The notes under the pieces: generated by a model | What the model saw: the letters and a program-made list of their open reading frames with translations, nothing else | What the model was told of the DNA's origin: nothing | Databases searched by the model: none | Position numbers and translations under genes: made by a program | Shown: positions 40,201 through 54,019 of the stretch, piece after piece | How the letters are laid out: the number at the start of each line of letters is the position of its first letter | Numbering within the stretch: the stretch's first letter is position 1 | Source: Anseranas semipalmata | Lineage: Eukaryota; Chordata; Aves; Anseriformes; Anseranatidae | Assembly (NCBI GenBank): GCA_013399115.1 | Contig: VXAA01001518.1 | Location: 479,856 to 543,855 of the forward strand | DNA: 64,000 nt | Reading direction: 5' to 3'

Positions 40201-42235
40201 TTCCAAAAGTCAAATTTTACATTTTTTCATGCCTAGAAGCTCCTCTTCTTTTTGAAAGTAACTGAAATATTTAATAACAACTCCCCCATCCCATGCATTG
40301 AACATTCAGCTGAGATTTCAATGGATGTGATTAGTCAGCAGACTGCAAACCTCATTAACTGAGATTTACTTTTTAGCTTATATATACTGCTTACAAATTG
40401 TATATAAACTTGGAATCCCACTTAGTTCTCTGCTGTGCTTAGCAATGAATTAAAATGCTTTTATCTTTTTCTCATCTAAGCCTTTTAATGAGCATTGTAA
40501 ACAGGGATTGCACATATGGAAATTGCCATTTATCGATATGGGTTTAAGTAACATATAGAAGATAAGGGAATGCATTTAGATCAATCTATTAATGAATTTA
40601 TTATATATTAATTTATGCTAAAATCATTGGATGGGTTTGTGACACTGATCAGTTTTGTTTATCAACTGGATTTTTGACTAGCAACAACCAAAAGCAAATC
40701 AGATGAATAAGGTACCAGTGAGTCTCTAGAGATGAAAGTGCTCTGATCTAGTGTGGCTTCTTGCATACAGAAGAAACTCTAAACTTGAATAATTATAGAC
40801 ACAATGAGTTTAGTTGTATACAGATTTTTGGCATTGGAGAGTAATTGTGGATTCTTCAAAGAAGAGTTAGGGTAGGACCATCCATTTGCTTGAGCAGCTG
40901 GAAGCTGTCCTGGACAAAGTTTTGTGTGGATTTATCTCCCTTTGAAAGGGGTACAGAGTATCTGATAGAGAATATTTCTCATACATTCCCACAGCCTAAT
41001 ATGGCACCATCATTTTAGGCTGGCTGAAGATCTGTTCCTGGGGTTAGCTTGGTTCATAGTTGTGCTGAAGAGCACAAGTACTGTATCTTGGCTGAAATAT
41101 CTAATTTTCAATTGCTACCCCAGGGTCAGGTTACAGCTGAGAAAAGCAGGGCTAACTTTTATCTCAATAAGTAATGCAGGTCAAATTCATTCCTTCTCTG
41201 ATAATTTCTGCCTGGAAATTACTCCAGCTGGTGACACTGCAGTGCAGCACAAGCACGCCTGCTCTCCACTCAGCCACTCAAGTTTTCCATCTAAACTTAT
41301 CTTGATGTAAGAACACACCTCTTCTACAACGAAGAGAGAGCTCCAGACTAAAGTGAATGAACACATCTGCTGCCAGGGTGATATTTTTAACAACACTGTG
41401 AGTGCAGAATTTGCTGACATTTGTTTACTTCCGAAAAAGGATGAGAAGGCAGAGCGGGAGGCAGTGCTAGCCTTTTGCTTCTGTTTGCTCTGTGTGAAAG
41501 AAATACAGGGGACTGACTCAGCAATTTGAAAAAGAGGAATTAAATCTTCGTTTCCCTTCCCCACCAGCCAAGCCCAGGTTCTGCATTGCACAAGAATATG
41601 GGGGAAGGCTGCTCTGCTGAGCCAGCATTTGGGAAGAAGCCCATATTCCCAGTTTGCCCTTATGAATTTACCCTGGGCATCATAGGTTGCAGATCCAGGA
41701 TCTGTAGGTTACATATATACCAGGAATCAAACAGCAGTGCCAGGGAATGCTGTGATACAGGAATTCGTTCAGATGGGATGGGAGACATTTATAATGATCC
41801 TCAGCATACCTTTGCATGGGCAAGAACCCATTCCTGGACATAAGAGTTTACTCTCTACGTTTCTAGACAAAGAATGAAAAGCAAAATGAAAAGCAAAGTG
41901 AAGAAATGACTCATTCAAATGACTGGGTTAAAACGCTGCTCCTTGTGTCTCACTATGTAGCTGTATTGAAAAAATACAGCCACAACATATGGATGCTATG
42001 CTGGCTGCTCCATGACTCTCAGCTAGACACATATAAAAATGGTTTAAAAACCCATAACACTGTGTAATATGGGCCTGTCAGGAAGTTAAGAGGACTTGAA
42101 TACATTTGTGGAGGAAAACTGCATTAAAAGGGTCATTAAAGTCAGAGGCAACAGATCTGGCTCTGGAATGCAGTGAACCAGGAAGCAACTGGAGCCCAAG
42201 GAAGTGTCTATGTTTGACCTGTTGATGCCATCATT
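37275..42235. other. Intronic noncoding stretch
   Basis: AT-rich DNA with no exon, repeat body or RNA gene that I can recognise. The short frames (for example 41187-41591 minus and 41062-41310 plus, which overlap) look random. Confidence 0.5.
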
Positions 42236-42333
42236 TTTAAGCACTTGCTATTGGCTACTATCAGAGATAGGATGCTGAGCTAGATAAACCCTTTGGCCTG
42301 AACCAATCTGAATGCTTTTATGTCCCTATGTCT
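42236..42333 (+). mobile_element. 3' tail of an ancient CR1-like LINE or CR1-tailed SINE
   Basis: The words GCTACTATCAGAGATAGGAT, GCTGAGCTAGATAAACCC, TTTGGCCTGAACCAATCTG and TTTTATGTCCCTATGTC follow in order the 3' end of an old sauropsid element, ending in tandem-like TTATGTCCCTATGT words. Only the last ~100 bp can be seen. The body to the left is not recognisable. Confidence 0.7.
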
Positions 42334-43057
42334 TCTTGGTCTGACCACATTAAAATCCGTATGCATGTGAAGAAAAAATTAAAGCTGTGCAACTCATCCT
42401 GCCCTTAATTCTGGTGTCTTATCTCCTCTAAGTTTTGATTTTACTAATTTTAGTCTTATATTATTACCATTTAGAAACCTGTCTTTGAGCTGATATAACT
42501 AGTTATCACATTCACTGCATGGTCTCAGGCCTTATTTTCCCTCACCATTTGAACATAGCACCAATTACAGATTCATTTGCCATGGGTTCATATAGTGGTG
42601 TATGCATCAATTCCCACATGCACTACATACATTAATGCACCTCATGACCTTTATGAGGTTGTTATAGGTATCACCCCAATTTTATAACAGTGCAATTGAT
42701 GCAAAAAGAAATCTAGTTTTAAAATAACACCAGGATCCATCCATGTGCACTTTTTCTCATGTATCACAGAAATTCTGTTGCAATTTATATGCTCAAATCC
42801 TGGTATCAATCAATAATATGCATATGCCGTATTTTGGGGACTCATATCTTAGTAGAGCAAAACACAGAAAAAGTAAACCATACAAACTAATAGGCATCTG
42901 TTAAAATATGTTGTTTTCCCAGTTTTGAAGATAGCAGATGACTCCTGCTTTTTCCACAAGCTCTAGATGCCTTCCTTTGGTGTTCTTCAGGCTTTCCAAG
43001 AGGCAAGGCTGCCACTAACAGCCTCTTTCCCTGCATGGCTCTGATTCACCCCCCAAA
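42334..43057. other. Intronic noncoding stretch
   Basis: No gene or repeat recognised. Confidence 0.5.
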
Positions 43058-43246
43058 TCACTGGCCAGAGGTCCTGCGCAGAGCTGCAATTAAATCCACC
43101 AGCTCTTTCCCAGTTTTGTGGTGCATGGTCTCATCTTCTAGCTGCTTCTCATAAAACCTGGTGAAATGGTTGTAAATAAAGCACGAGATGAGCTTTTGTT
43201 TCATGGCAAAGCTCCCACAGACATCTGATATAGCCAGTGTTGGCAT
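43058..43246 (-). CDS. Unidentified short open frame with coding-like base use
   Basis: Sixty-two codons from ATG to TGA. Upstream the frame stays open about 17 more codons to a TAA. The peptide is hydrophilic and helix-prone in its second half (motifs FIYNHFTRFYEKQLEDE and TGKELVDLIAALRR), with no low-complexity sequence. From the Ala codon of FAMKQ to the end, 30 of 49 codons end in G or C, well above the AT-rich surroundings. A possible acceptor CAG lies at 43227-43225, leaving a phase-1 start, but its pyrimidine tract is poor. I do not recognise a family. It could be a terminal exon of an unannotated gene, a processed-pseudogene fragment, or chance. It sits on the PTCHD4 strand, about 12.4 kb upstream of the known exon. 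Confidence 0.35.
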   Translation of the reverse strand: MPTLAISDVCGSFAMKQKLISCFIYNHFTRFYEKQLEDETMHHKTGKELVDLIAALRRTSGQ

Positions 43247-46200
43247 TAAAAATATGACAGTGCTGGCTTGGGCAGGACTTAAAAAAGCCTTTCCCAGTTA
43301 GCAGCATTTAGCTGCTTGTTAATGTAGCTGAAACCTGACCTTTAGCAGTCTGTTCCAGTGGGGTATAATTAAGCTTTTCACTAAAGTATCATGCTGGCAA
43401 CACTCACTGCAGCATTAAAGCAATATACAAGAACTGTTTCTGTTTTGGGGGGGGTCTTTTTTGCTAGGCATACCAGCAGCAGGCATACCTGCTGGCTTAA
43501 CTGTTCACATTTACCACATTATTATTTTGAATATCCATAATTTCAAATGCAAATAATTTGGAACTTGAAATTAGTTTCAATGTGTACTTTCATATTACAT
43601 CAAGGAGAAACAGACTGGAAGAAGGACTGGAGATAGAATGCTTTCTCTGATTAATTTTTTGTTGTGCATATGTCCCTACAGCAGTTGTTGAATACTCTAC
43701 ATCCATTCTAATTACTTCAACATTTCTAGGGTTAATTCTCTGTCACTGAGGCCAACTCATTCAGTTTAAGCATCTCCATGGTATTATACATCTTTAACTT
43801 CCAAAATTGAACAGTCACATTCAAATCTTGTTTTTGCACCTGGGAATCATTTGGGAAAGTGCCATGGGCAGAGCAAAATCATGGCAGGAACTAACAATTT
43901 AATGCAGAATAGACAATTCCTGTCCTGGTCCTCTTCAATTTTCTAGTAAATGCCTTAGTGAAAGGGTAATGCTGTTCTGTCAACTGTGCATGCACAAGAA
44001 CCATGTAGATGCTGAATTTCCTGGTCCTGTTGAGATACCTAACTTTCGTATTTATACCTATAAACATGGGTGAGGAGTCAATGCCTTCGTGGACATGGGA
44101 GAAAGCACAATATGTTAATTTAGTTTATTATTCTTTTATAGGGATGGTTGAAAGTACTAACTTGAAAAGTTGAAAGCACTGCTGGGAGGGAGAGGGACTG
44201 CCTCACTTTATAGGATAACAGAAACAATAGTACATCACTAATGACAGCTTTAGGACCAGACACCAAAATATTCTGGGTCTGTCATTCCTAACTCAATGAT
44301 TACTGTGTGTATTCATTAATTTCTCCTACCATTAAGAAACAGCCAAGTTTTGCATGGTAATAGGGACTGGGGACATGATCTCTGCCTCTTTTCCTTCTCT
44401 AAAAAGTCTGACAAACAGGACGTTACCCTTCTAAAAAGCCCAGTGTTGTGAAAGGAAAACAAGGAAACTGCTAGATCCAACACCTTCAATCCTTCTGCTT
44501 TTAGTGCTTTTAATACATTTTAAACTGTTGCAGTGCCAGTCACTACAAGGGGCTTAAGGCAGAGATAACCTGAGTCCAGACTACAGACAACATTAATTGC
44601 ATAATAGTAGTAACTGAGAGACTTAAAAAATCTGGAAAGTAGCAGCCTTTTAGCGTGTTAGCAAAAAAAATGGTTTTGCTTACTAAGCTTAGAAGAAAGA
44701 AAATGATAATCTATACATGAAGCAGGGTGCTGACTGTACTCGGTGAATCACTGATCTCATGGCATGCTTCTCTTTATATCACTTTTATGTCAGCAAAGCT
44801 TTGTGAGTAGCACTTCGCAACGTGTTCTCAGTGCATTGAATTTACTTAGGCAAATAATAAATATAAAATGAATGAACTATTTATATAAATCACTGCAATT
44901 TAAATGTGGAACAGAATCCAAAATTATGTTTTGTTTTAAAAAGACATTTCAAGAGTGTTTGCCTCCTGCAGGAACCTATATATCAGTTGATTTTAGATGA
45001 TTGCTTCTGAGAATGTTGCCCATTCATCCAAACTATGACATTGCAAATTGCTGTTTCCCTTCAGTTTTAAAGAACGAAAAGTGATTTCAGATATTGTCAT
45101 GAGTTATCATTATAAGACTGAGTCAGAAATTTGTACAGTTTTAGTCTATATCTCTTGAGCTGATAAATGGTTGTTAGAATGGTGTTCTCATTCATATGGC
45201 TCCAACTGCACTGTACAAGCTTATAAGATTGCAGAATAGAAACCAGAGCACTAGGGCAAAAGCTAAAAACGTAGCAGCAATTTCATTTTCTTGTAACAAT
45301 GTCAGCTGAGGTCTGTAAGATGCACCCTGTGTCTTCTGAAGTATATTTTTCAAGAGAAGCAATAAGTTATTAAAACAAATGTTTACCTCTAAAAAAATTT
45401 GTACATAATCCTCATCTTCGAACTCCTTTTTAGATACAACATTATTCTTGGAGATGTGATGTTGGTATTAAATATGTATATAAAATATATATATATTAAA
45501 TTAGATATTAATGTATATAAATATATATAGATGTGAAGGTAAGAGCTTCATGTAACCATGCTCTTACTATATACTGAGCTCTGCAGGACTAGCACCAGAG
45601 TACTGCTACCCCTTGCCATTTTTTCAGGGTTTGCAATGACACCAGCGAATCTTCTAACAGCTCCAGTTTCTGATGTCCTGTGACTGTGCAAGAATCCTGG
45701 CACTCAGCTGAGCACACTGAAGATTTCTACACTCTACTTTATTTTTCCATTTTCTCTTCCCCTTTGCTTCTTGTCTCAGAAGTTTAAAGGTAATTTCATG
45801 GTGAATTCTGCTACAAAACTTCCATTGTATTAAACCTTTTTTTCTGGGCAGTTCAACTGATTTGGAAGCTTCTGGAAAATTTCCAGTGAACCAGAGTTAT
45901 CACCTTTCTAATTACAGACTCTACCGTCTTAAAAGTTTTCTATGAAATATAAGATTTCTGTGTCTTTTAATGCATCTGTTTTCTTCACTGAACGTTGGTT
46001 AAGCAGTAAACCCAACCTCTTCACTTTAACCGCTATGATTTCAGCCAGTAATGGCCCACAGAACCCATGTAAAGAGTTAATTAGTTTATAGGATACTATT
46101 CTCAGTGATAGGGACTTAAATCACTGTTCCTTTTTTTTTTTACACACCCTCAATTCTTGCTTTCAAAATTAGCTCCAGGGGAGATGTCAAGTTGCTATGA

Positions 46201-49200
46201 ATCTCATTAGAACCAGGAGCTGAGTAGAAGCTACAGGTTTCCTCAGTGCCTCCTTGCAGGGCATAGCAGCAAAGAAGTTTTTCTCTTATTTCGTCTAACC
46301 CATCATGACTGCCAACTGGTCAGCAAGCCCATGCTGCCATGACAGTCACACATACATTTCTCTAAATCAACCACATCTATCCTAGGTGATGTCCCACATC
46401 ACAGGAAGAGAAAGAAAGAGGCCTAAGGACTAAAGATGAGTTTTGGAGCAGGACGTTTAGGAGGTATTCTGTGGATAAACAATTAAAAAAATGATATTTA
46501 ACCTGTTGGAGTTAACACATTGCTAATTTTGGTGCTGCAGCCAGTCCTGCCATTGCCAGTGACATGGGAAAACAGCTCTTGCTGGAGATGACCATGTCTT
46601 GGAAGAGCTATGATCAGCTCCAGCCTGTGACACTAGCACAGGCTGCAATGGGGTTGGTCACCTCCCTGAGCATGAGGTGTCAGGGCTGGCTTGCTCTCCC
46701 CGAGACTCCTCATTTCTTCCTCCCTCTTTTCTCTGGGGGTAAGAGAAAGTTGCCTACCCTTGCAGGAAGCATGGAGAGGGAATGAAATAATGACATTTCT
46801 GGAAGAATGTATTTGTGAGAATCACAAATGTGGCTGAAGCAAATGGTATGGAGAAAAAAGTAAGGGATAAGGGAAAGAGATGGGGTTGTTTTAATATAAG
46901 GGCATAAAGGACCTGGGAAGACTTTGGAAGTACTGTGGGAAAAGGTAGAGAATAGAAAGTACTTGGGGAGGGTGGAACACAGGGAGGCTGAGGAGTATGG
47001 CGAGAAGATGTGGAGCTGATCTAGCAATATGGGAGTAGGAATAAACATGTTGGAGACATGAAGAGGGATGCAGTTATATGCTAGTTAGTCACAGGAAACA
47101 CAGACACAAAGCCATTGAGAAATAGACCCTACAATCGCCCATGGAAGAGAGGGATACATCAGGGCAGATTTCTGGTCCCTCCCCGTTGCTTACTGCTCTG
47201 GTTTGAGGCTGTCCCATAGTGCAGGAGGGGTAATCTGTAGTGTCACTTTATGAAGACAACTGCTGCAGAGGTATAAAATCTGCAGCTGCTCTCTGTGCTA
47301 CACGCCAGCCACCTGGCTTTGTGGACTGTCTTCTGCTTGCCTCTGTGTGCAGGGGGCAGCAGCCACAACTATTTCTGTCTGTAGTGATGGAATGTAGTGA
47401 TATTCTGATATGCCTCATGCCGGGATGTTCCAACACAGAAGTCATCAGCTGCCCTTCCTGAAAACTGCTCCATAGCAGAGCACGTCTTTCCAAACTAGTG
47501 AGTATCTGACCTAATTTTCCTAACTATAGACTTCTGATTATTTGCTGTCCTGTCTTCTTCACTCCTCCAGGCTGTTTCCATAGCTCAATCCACTCAATAT
47601 GACTACATCTATACTGGTAAAGAAATGAAGGTAGGGACCATTCCCTGGTCTGGAGGCCAGCAGCAGGCTGTGGTCATAGCCTTAATACTATTATTCTTCT
47701 CAAACAGAATGGCTAGCTCTAAAGAGTTCACAACTTATGAAGTGTCTGAGAATTGCTTAGGAAAATGTGAGCATGCCAGGGACTCTGTAACTGCACAGAG
47801 AAAGGGGATCCAGTGTCCTGCTTGCCATGTGGCACTGTGATGTTACTAGTGTAGGTGCAGCCTGAAGGTCATCTCAAGGGTATTCATTCCACTTAGATGC
47901 CCTGAGCAGCTCACTCTCTCTGAGTGGATCTCTCTCCATTTCCTATGTAACTTTAGGTGTTTATCTGAGGTGTCTAGTCACCCTATGCTCCCTCTGTAAC
48001 CAGAGAGACAGAGAGAGAACAATCCAGCTTCATGCTCTGGAAGGGCTACAGATCTCTTTCCATTGACTTATAGGGAGCTCAGAAAGACAGGGTTTCAAAT
48101 GTAGATAACTCAGTTATGTCAGGTGGGATGAGCCCAGGTCTGTGTAAATAAAGATAGAGATTGTCTCTTAGGAACTGGCTCATTTGGAGAGGTATGGATT
48201 TGTACTGAAGCCAAGGAGGAGGCTTGCAAAGCTGGATTTCCACACTATGAGGTGGTCAGACAGATTGTCACATTTTGGCTGTTGTGCTGAGTTTGTTTCT
48301 GGGGAGTATTCTGAGACCTTATAAAATATGTGCTGATATGAAATGGAAGCTATTGTGGACTTGAGTTATTACTGTATGGAGGTCTGCCATCTCCATACCA
48401 ACAATAGCTAGAAGAGAGGCCCTTGCACAGTAAAGAGAGCAATATCTAATTAACAGGGAATAAAACCATGGCATCAGCACACCGCACAAATGTTATGGTT
48501 GCAAACTGCCAGGAAGCCTGTCATCAATTAATTTTTCTGCAACCCCTTCTGCAGAAAACTCCTCTTTGCCTTTGGCACTAGCTGGATGATGCTGGCAGAT
48601 TTTATTAATTCTGGAACAGCAAAATGGGCAGTGTTGTGTCCCAGCAGACTTGCCAGCAGCTGAGATGAAGTCAGGATGTGCCCATATATCTCATCTCTGT
48701 CTGCTTCTTGGGCTTTCAGGTATGAACTGAGTAGAACAGAAAACAAAATGTGCCACCATTCTCACTACTGACCATTTTATCTTTTTTTTTTTTTTTTCTT
48801 TCTTTTAGCACAGGTGATTGAGAGATCTTTTTCAATTGCTTTTGACAAACAGGTTTGTTTGTTCAGGTGTAACTTGCTTTTTCTCCAGTGTCTACTCACT
48901 GGTAGAAGGGCTCTCAGTGATGCCTGCCCATTTCCCCTGCAGTGATTCTTGCAGCATGGCAAGAAACCCAATTGCAGCCTTGCTGTGAATGACAGCCCTT
49001 CCTCCACGAACACTATTTTGGCCTGCAAATACAAAAAAAAAAAAAAAAAAAACAAAAAAAAAACTAAACAAAAAAACAAAAAAAACAAAAAAAACCAAAC
49101 AAACCAAACCAAAACAAAAACTCTTAACGCTGGTCAGTTGGCCCTGAGCTTGCCTTAATGAGAAGACAAACTTCTGATGGGAATCACAGGTTTTTGTTCA

Positions 49201-52200
49201 GAGGAAGCAAAAGTTTTAAGTTCTTGGGCTACAATGGTGAGGCACATAAACCGTAAAACACAGGTATAGAAGTTACTTAAGGCAAGGGTTCTGTTTTGGC
49301 TGTTGTTCAGGCTTGTTAGCTGGGGAGCTTTTTCACACAGTAATTTACCCCATGAACACTATCCCCTGAAGAAGAATCTTTGGGGGCATGTTGTAACCTT
49401 CACAGGCTCAGTTGGATTTGAATTTCTCCTCAAAGATGCAGCTATTCAAAGTGAGCTAGCTGCAAACCTTTCTATTGTAGTTAGACTTAGAAATTATATT
49501 ACTTCTCTTGAAGTATCCTATCACATCTGAATAATTCTTCCCATCCACCTCTTATTTTCTACTAATGAAGAAGAATTACTTTGTACTATAGCCTTGTTTG
49601 TAAGTATTCAGCATCCATAGGAGTGCTAACCAAACTGCTTTAGGCTTATTTGAGAATAGATTTGGAACAATGAGGAATCTTCTTGGGAAAACTTTTCAAT
49701 CCTTGTTCTTTCAGGTAATCAACCAAATTGTAGTCATTATATTTCGTTCTGTTTGCTATCTTGTACCATAAAATTTGTTTTTAGTTTGCTAGAAATTTAC
49801 AGAATACAAAGTAATAATGTTTTATGTAAAAAGCCATAATTCTTCTCTCCCCTGTTCTCAGGAGTTGGCTTTATAAGTGTGAGAAGTAAATGGAGTGTAC
49901 CTCTCCTGAAAGACTATTCTAAACTTTAAGTATTCATCTTTCTTTCTTTCCGAGCATTCATTCTGGTTTACATGATTTTTCTTCTGTCCCCAAAATTTCA
50001 AAGGCTGGACAAAATCTTGCTACTCTTACACTCCAAGAGGAATTCTCCAGACATACATCTTGAAGTCTTATAAACAGAGTTTTGCACTGATGTTGACAAG
50101 GCTTGTTGTCAGTGTAAAAGAGTAACTTGAAACTTTGTTCCTCAGTTTCTGCATTCTGCCTGTTCAGAGCTAAGGACCTTGCGGTGCCTCCTACCCAGGA
50201 GGTCATGGCTCCCAGTAGGAGACAGATGTTGGTTGATTTCCCTGCTCACAATCAGTGTCAGAAGGATCTGCACTTTCCTTCCTCCTACAGTGTGTTTTTC
50301 TTACCAGGTCATGCTGTGTAACCACATAGCCCTGTAATGTGATTTGCCATTGCTAGTAACCATCCACAGGCTTTGCACTACTTAACAAACCTCAGGACTG
50401 GTCAGTATTAATGTGTCTGAAGATTTCTTAACCTGCCTCCAGCTGTTTTTTGCCTGATTTAGCTGTGACACCAGTTTCTCTGATTAACCAGAAGTCTACG
50501 GATAATTTGCTTTACTTTTGTTCATCTTTGCATGGCACAACCATAGTCTTATATAGATAACAATAACAAGCACTTATTTGTTCTTAAATTAGATACCTAT
50601 GACTCCAACATAGTGATATAGGATAGAGAAACAGATGCTTGGTAAGATAGTAGAGACTTTGAGAAGGTGGAGATGGAATGTGGAGTGGAGGTGTACTGGC
50701 ACAGGGTGATAAGAGATGGGTTACAGACTTGACATTAGAGACCCCTCAGCTATAAAGAACTCACCTATGTTCAGTAAAAGAAATGCAGACCTGGAGCTAG
50801 ATAGAACTTCTGGGGGTAACAAAGAAAACAAAGAAATAGTATCTAATATATGAAAGGGCAGTAAATGTGGGTGTAATATGGAGCTGCAGACCACTGAAGG
50901 AAGTGCAAAGGTGTAAAATTGTGTTAGCAAAGACATAAAAATGAGTCCAAGAGGATCCTAGAGGGAGGAAGAAGAAATGAACAACACAAACGTCACATTC
51001 CACTTAGTGAAGGACTCCAAATGCTTACAACTTGCTGTAACATCCAGACCACCAACATGAGCCTGAAATCACTGACCTCAGGACCCAGAGAAGTAGAGGA
51101 AGGGTGAGCACAACACCAACAAAGTTGCAGAAACAAACAAGTGTGTGTACAAGAACTTAAACTGCATTATTATTATTATTGAAACACTTTCTGTTTAGTT
51201 GTGTTTGTTCAATTTCTGTAATAATTACACCTGGGCTAGTAATGGTTCTTTGGTTAGAGTGTTAAGATTTCAATTATAGTAACTGCTCTTAGTTTTATAC
51301 ATAGGGTGTGTTTCCTTTTCACCCATCGACAAGACTTCGCATGTAAGGGTGTTCGATGTTCTTTCTTCCCTTCACTTTCTTTGTATACTATCAGAATAGC
51401 TAAGGAAAAGATTCATTCATTCAATAAATGTTACCTGGAAGTTAAGAGCTCCCAGTCACCTTCCTTTAAAGAAAACACAAGTTGCGTGAATTGTCCCTTG
51501 GAGGTGTCTGTACTCTGTCTGTCCTTCCTTTGGCTTCAGGGACAGCTCTGGGGCTAGTTTACGGTAGGTACCTGCCTTGTAAACAATAAACCAGGTGAGA
51601 GAATACAAAATGGGAAAAAAGAATGACTGTCTTGTTTGGGGATTATGTTCCTCAGCTAGAACTGAATCCAGTGACATCTCAGATGAATCACTGATTCAAC
51701 AAATATTGTCAGGACAGACTAATGGTGTCTCCATAGGCACTGTCTCACCCCCAGTTCTCCTGTTGCATGGTGATTTGGAGATTGTGGTGGACTGTGAAGG
51801 AAGTGGACACAGATGCTGTCAGGGAATTAACCCTGGATCTAGCAGAGCAAGTGCAGATGCTCTCTCCATTGATCTACTGGCAGGAAGGGGATATGTTTCA
51901 ACACTTGCTAACACAGTCTTTCTTCTTTTTTTTTTTTTTTTTCCCCAAGGGTCTAAAAAAGTGCTTTAATTCTGGCTGAATTAAATATTTTATGTCAAAG
52001 TATTTTTTTTTTTTCCAGCATTTTGTCAGGAAATGGATGGAGAGTTAGATGTAAGTCTTTCAGACTAATACTCCTCATCTGGAATCTGAATTTTACTAAT
52101 CCATCAAGAAATTCTCCTACAGAAAAACCTTCAGAGGATTTAGAGAACTCTAAAAAGATCCTCAACATTTCTGTAATGCCTCAGTAAACACTAACTTTCA

Positions 52201-53231
52201 CATGAATTTTAGAGATCTTAATACATGTGGTCCTAGCCTGACATCTCGTATGCTTAGCTTGTTCCCATTCATTTTTCAGTCCATAATTCATTAAAATGGG
52301 AAACAACCAGCCTGATGTTCCTTCAGCTTCCACTCCCAGCTGCTTTCTTTGCAAGAGTGTACATGGTACATCCTAGTATTTCTCATTTGCTTTTCAAAGA
52401 CACCAAGTCTAAGTTAGGCAACTGAGCTTCCTCTTGAGACAAAACAAATGGTTAAGCGAATCATAAAATAGGTGGGATGGATTTTCCTCTGGGGACACCT
52501 GCCCCACATCACAAACTGTGGAGGGAGTCTAGAAATCTAATTTTCAAACTGATAACTTTAGGTGCAACAACATGGAGATTTTAGGGCCTCATAACATTAA
52601 AAATGCAATTGAAAATGTGTGTAGATTTCTAAACTGACTGACATCTAAGTCATTTCTCCTTCTATGTCAAAGGCATTTTTGAAAATCCCATTATGAGTCT
52701 GTCTGCATGTGTAAACATCTAACCATGTAACACTTTTCCCTTTGAAACTTTGGAAATTTGATTTATGCTCAACATCACAAATATCACCCTACCAGTTTTC
52801 CTGAGAACTATTTTAAACTAAAAGCTGAGAAAGTACTGACAATCTATATATTGAGAAAGATGAGTGCACTAAGCTATAGTCCATTATTTAGCATTTATAC
52901 GTCTTTCCAACTGCTGAAATCTTTACTGAAAACCTACTTATAATTCCATGCAGGTGCTACGTAATGAAATATTATGATTAAGGGTCCATACTGAAAAGTT
53001 CACCATGATAGTTCTGGGGCAAAAAAAAAAAGTCGAACAACGTAGGCATTTATATTATTACATCTTAAGCAGAAAAAGATTAAGAGTGAAGCCTTGGGCT
53101 TTCACAAATACTAGTCAATAATTTTCATATTAAATCCTAAGGACTTTGGACCTTCATAAACAATTTTACTGAGGGCACTTCTTTTTGCTCTGAAAGGACT
53201 TTTGAGTTTAATGTTGTTTCTGTAACAACAG
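43247..53231. other. Intronic noncoding stretch
   Basis: About 10 kb with AT-rich simple repeats (for example TATATA near 45475-45530, an A-rich block at 49029-49121, and ATT repeats near 51166-51181) and no recognisable exon. The frame at 46710-47048 minus and its overlapping partners look random. Confidence 0.5.
49029..49121. repeat. A-rich low-complexity tract
   Basis: Long A-runs punctuated by single C residues, grading into AAACC words. The complementary open frames of F/V/L or K/N are artefacts of this tract. Confidence 0.93.
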
Positions 53232-53326
53232 AGCCTGATCCATATCTCTTTTACATCAGTGTAGTTTAACTGCATTTAAGCCAATGGCATTCTGAATACC
53301 AGTGTAATTGTTGGGGAAATCAGGCT
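53232..53326. mobile_element. Decayed palindromic repeat with 8-bp terminal inverted repeat
   Basis: AGCCTGAT at 53232-53239 is the exact reverse complement of ATCAGGCT at 53319-53326. Inside, ACATCAGTGTA on the left and ACCAGTGTAAT on the right match the CACCAGTGTAA words of a palindromic repeat style common in reptile and bird genomes. No convincing target-site duplication is visible. About 95 bp, non-autonomous. Confidence 0.6.
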
Positions 53327-54019
53327 GATAACATCAATGCAGAATGTGATTAACTGAGAAATATTGACCATGATAGACACAGCTAGAACTGTGATTCAGG
53401 GGAATCCCTCAAGGATGTGAGTAATTTCTCATGGTGGCAATACTTCTATCACAAGTTCTGGTATATATGCCTCATATCATATTTTCCAAGGTAGAACAAT
53501 TACTGCAGAGTGCCAATTAATGACATTTTCCTAGGAAATGTACCACATATCAAACAGAGGCATTTGCCACATACAAGATATAAAAAGCACATGAAGAGAA
53601 ACTAATGATATGGCATTGGTTATTTATGGGAAAATGAAAATAAATACAAGAATCACTAACATAAATCACTTTATTTCCTTTTTCACATTAAACTTTATGT
53701 TTCTACCACTAGATGAAAACCATGCCTGTGTCGTGGCCTGAAACAAGGATTATTCTCCCCCCCTTTTTTTTTTTCACATAAACTCTATTTCCCCGTAATA
53801 TCTTCAAGAGGGGTCCTGACTGGTAAGGAAGCCAAACTGCTCGCTACTCCATAGCTCGCCATCCACAAATTGTATATATGCACTCTCTAGTCCATGTGGC
53901 AAAACATGAACAAAAATATTGCCCACAGAGCGATTCTTCTGGGGCCCTACCTCAGATGTCCTCTTCCTTTGTTTTCCAATCAGCTGTTTGCCCAGCCCAC
54001 CAAATGCAATATTGTAATC

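Noticed and set aside
48777..49158. Phe-rich and Lys/Asn-rich frames on both strands
   Set aside because: Artefacts of poly-T and A-rich low-complexity tracts.
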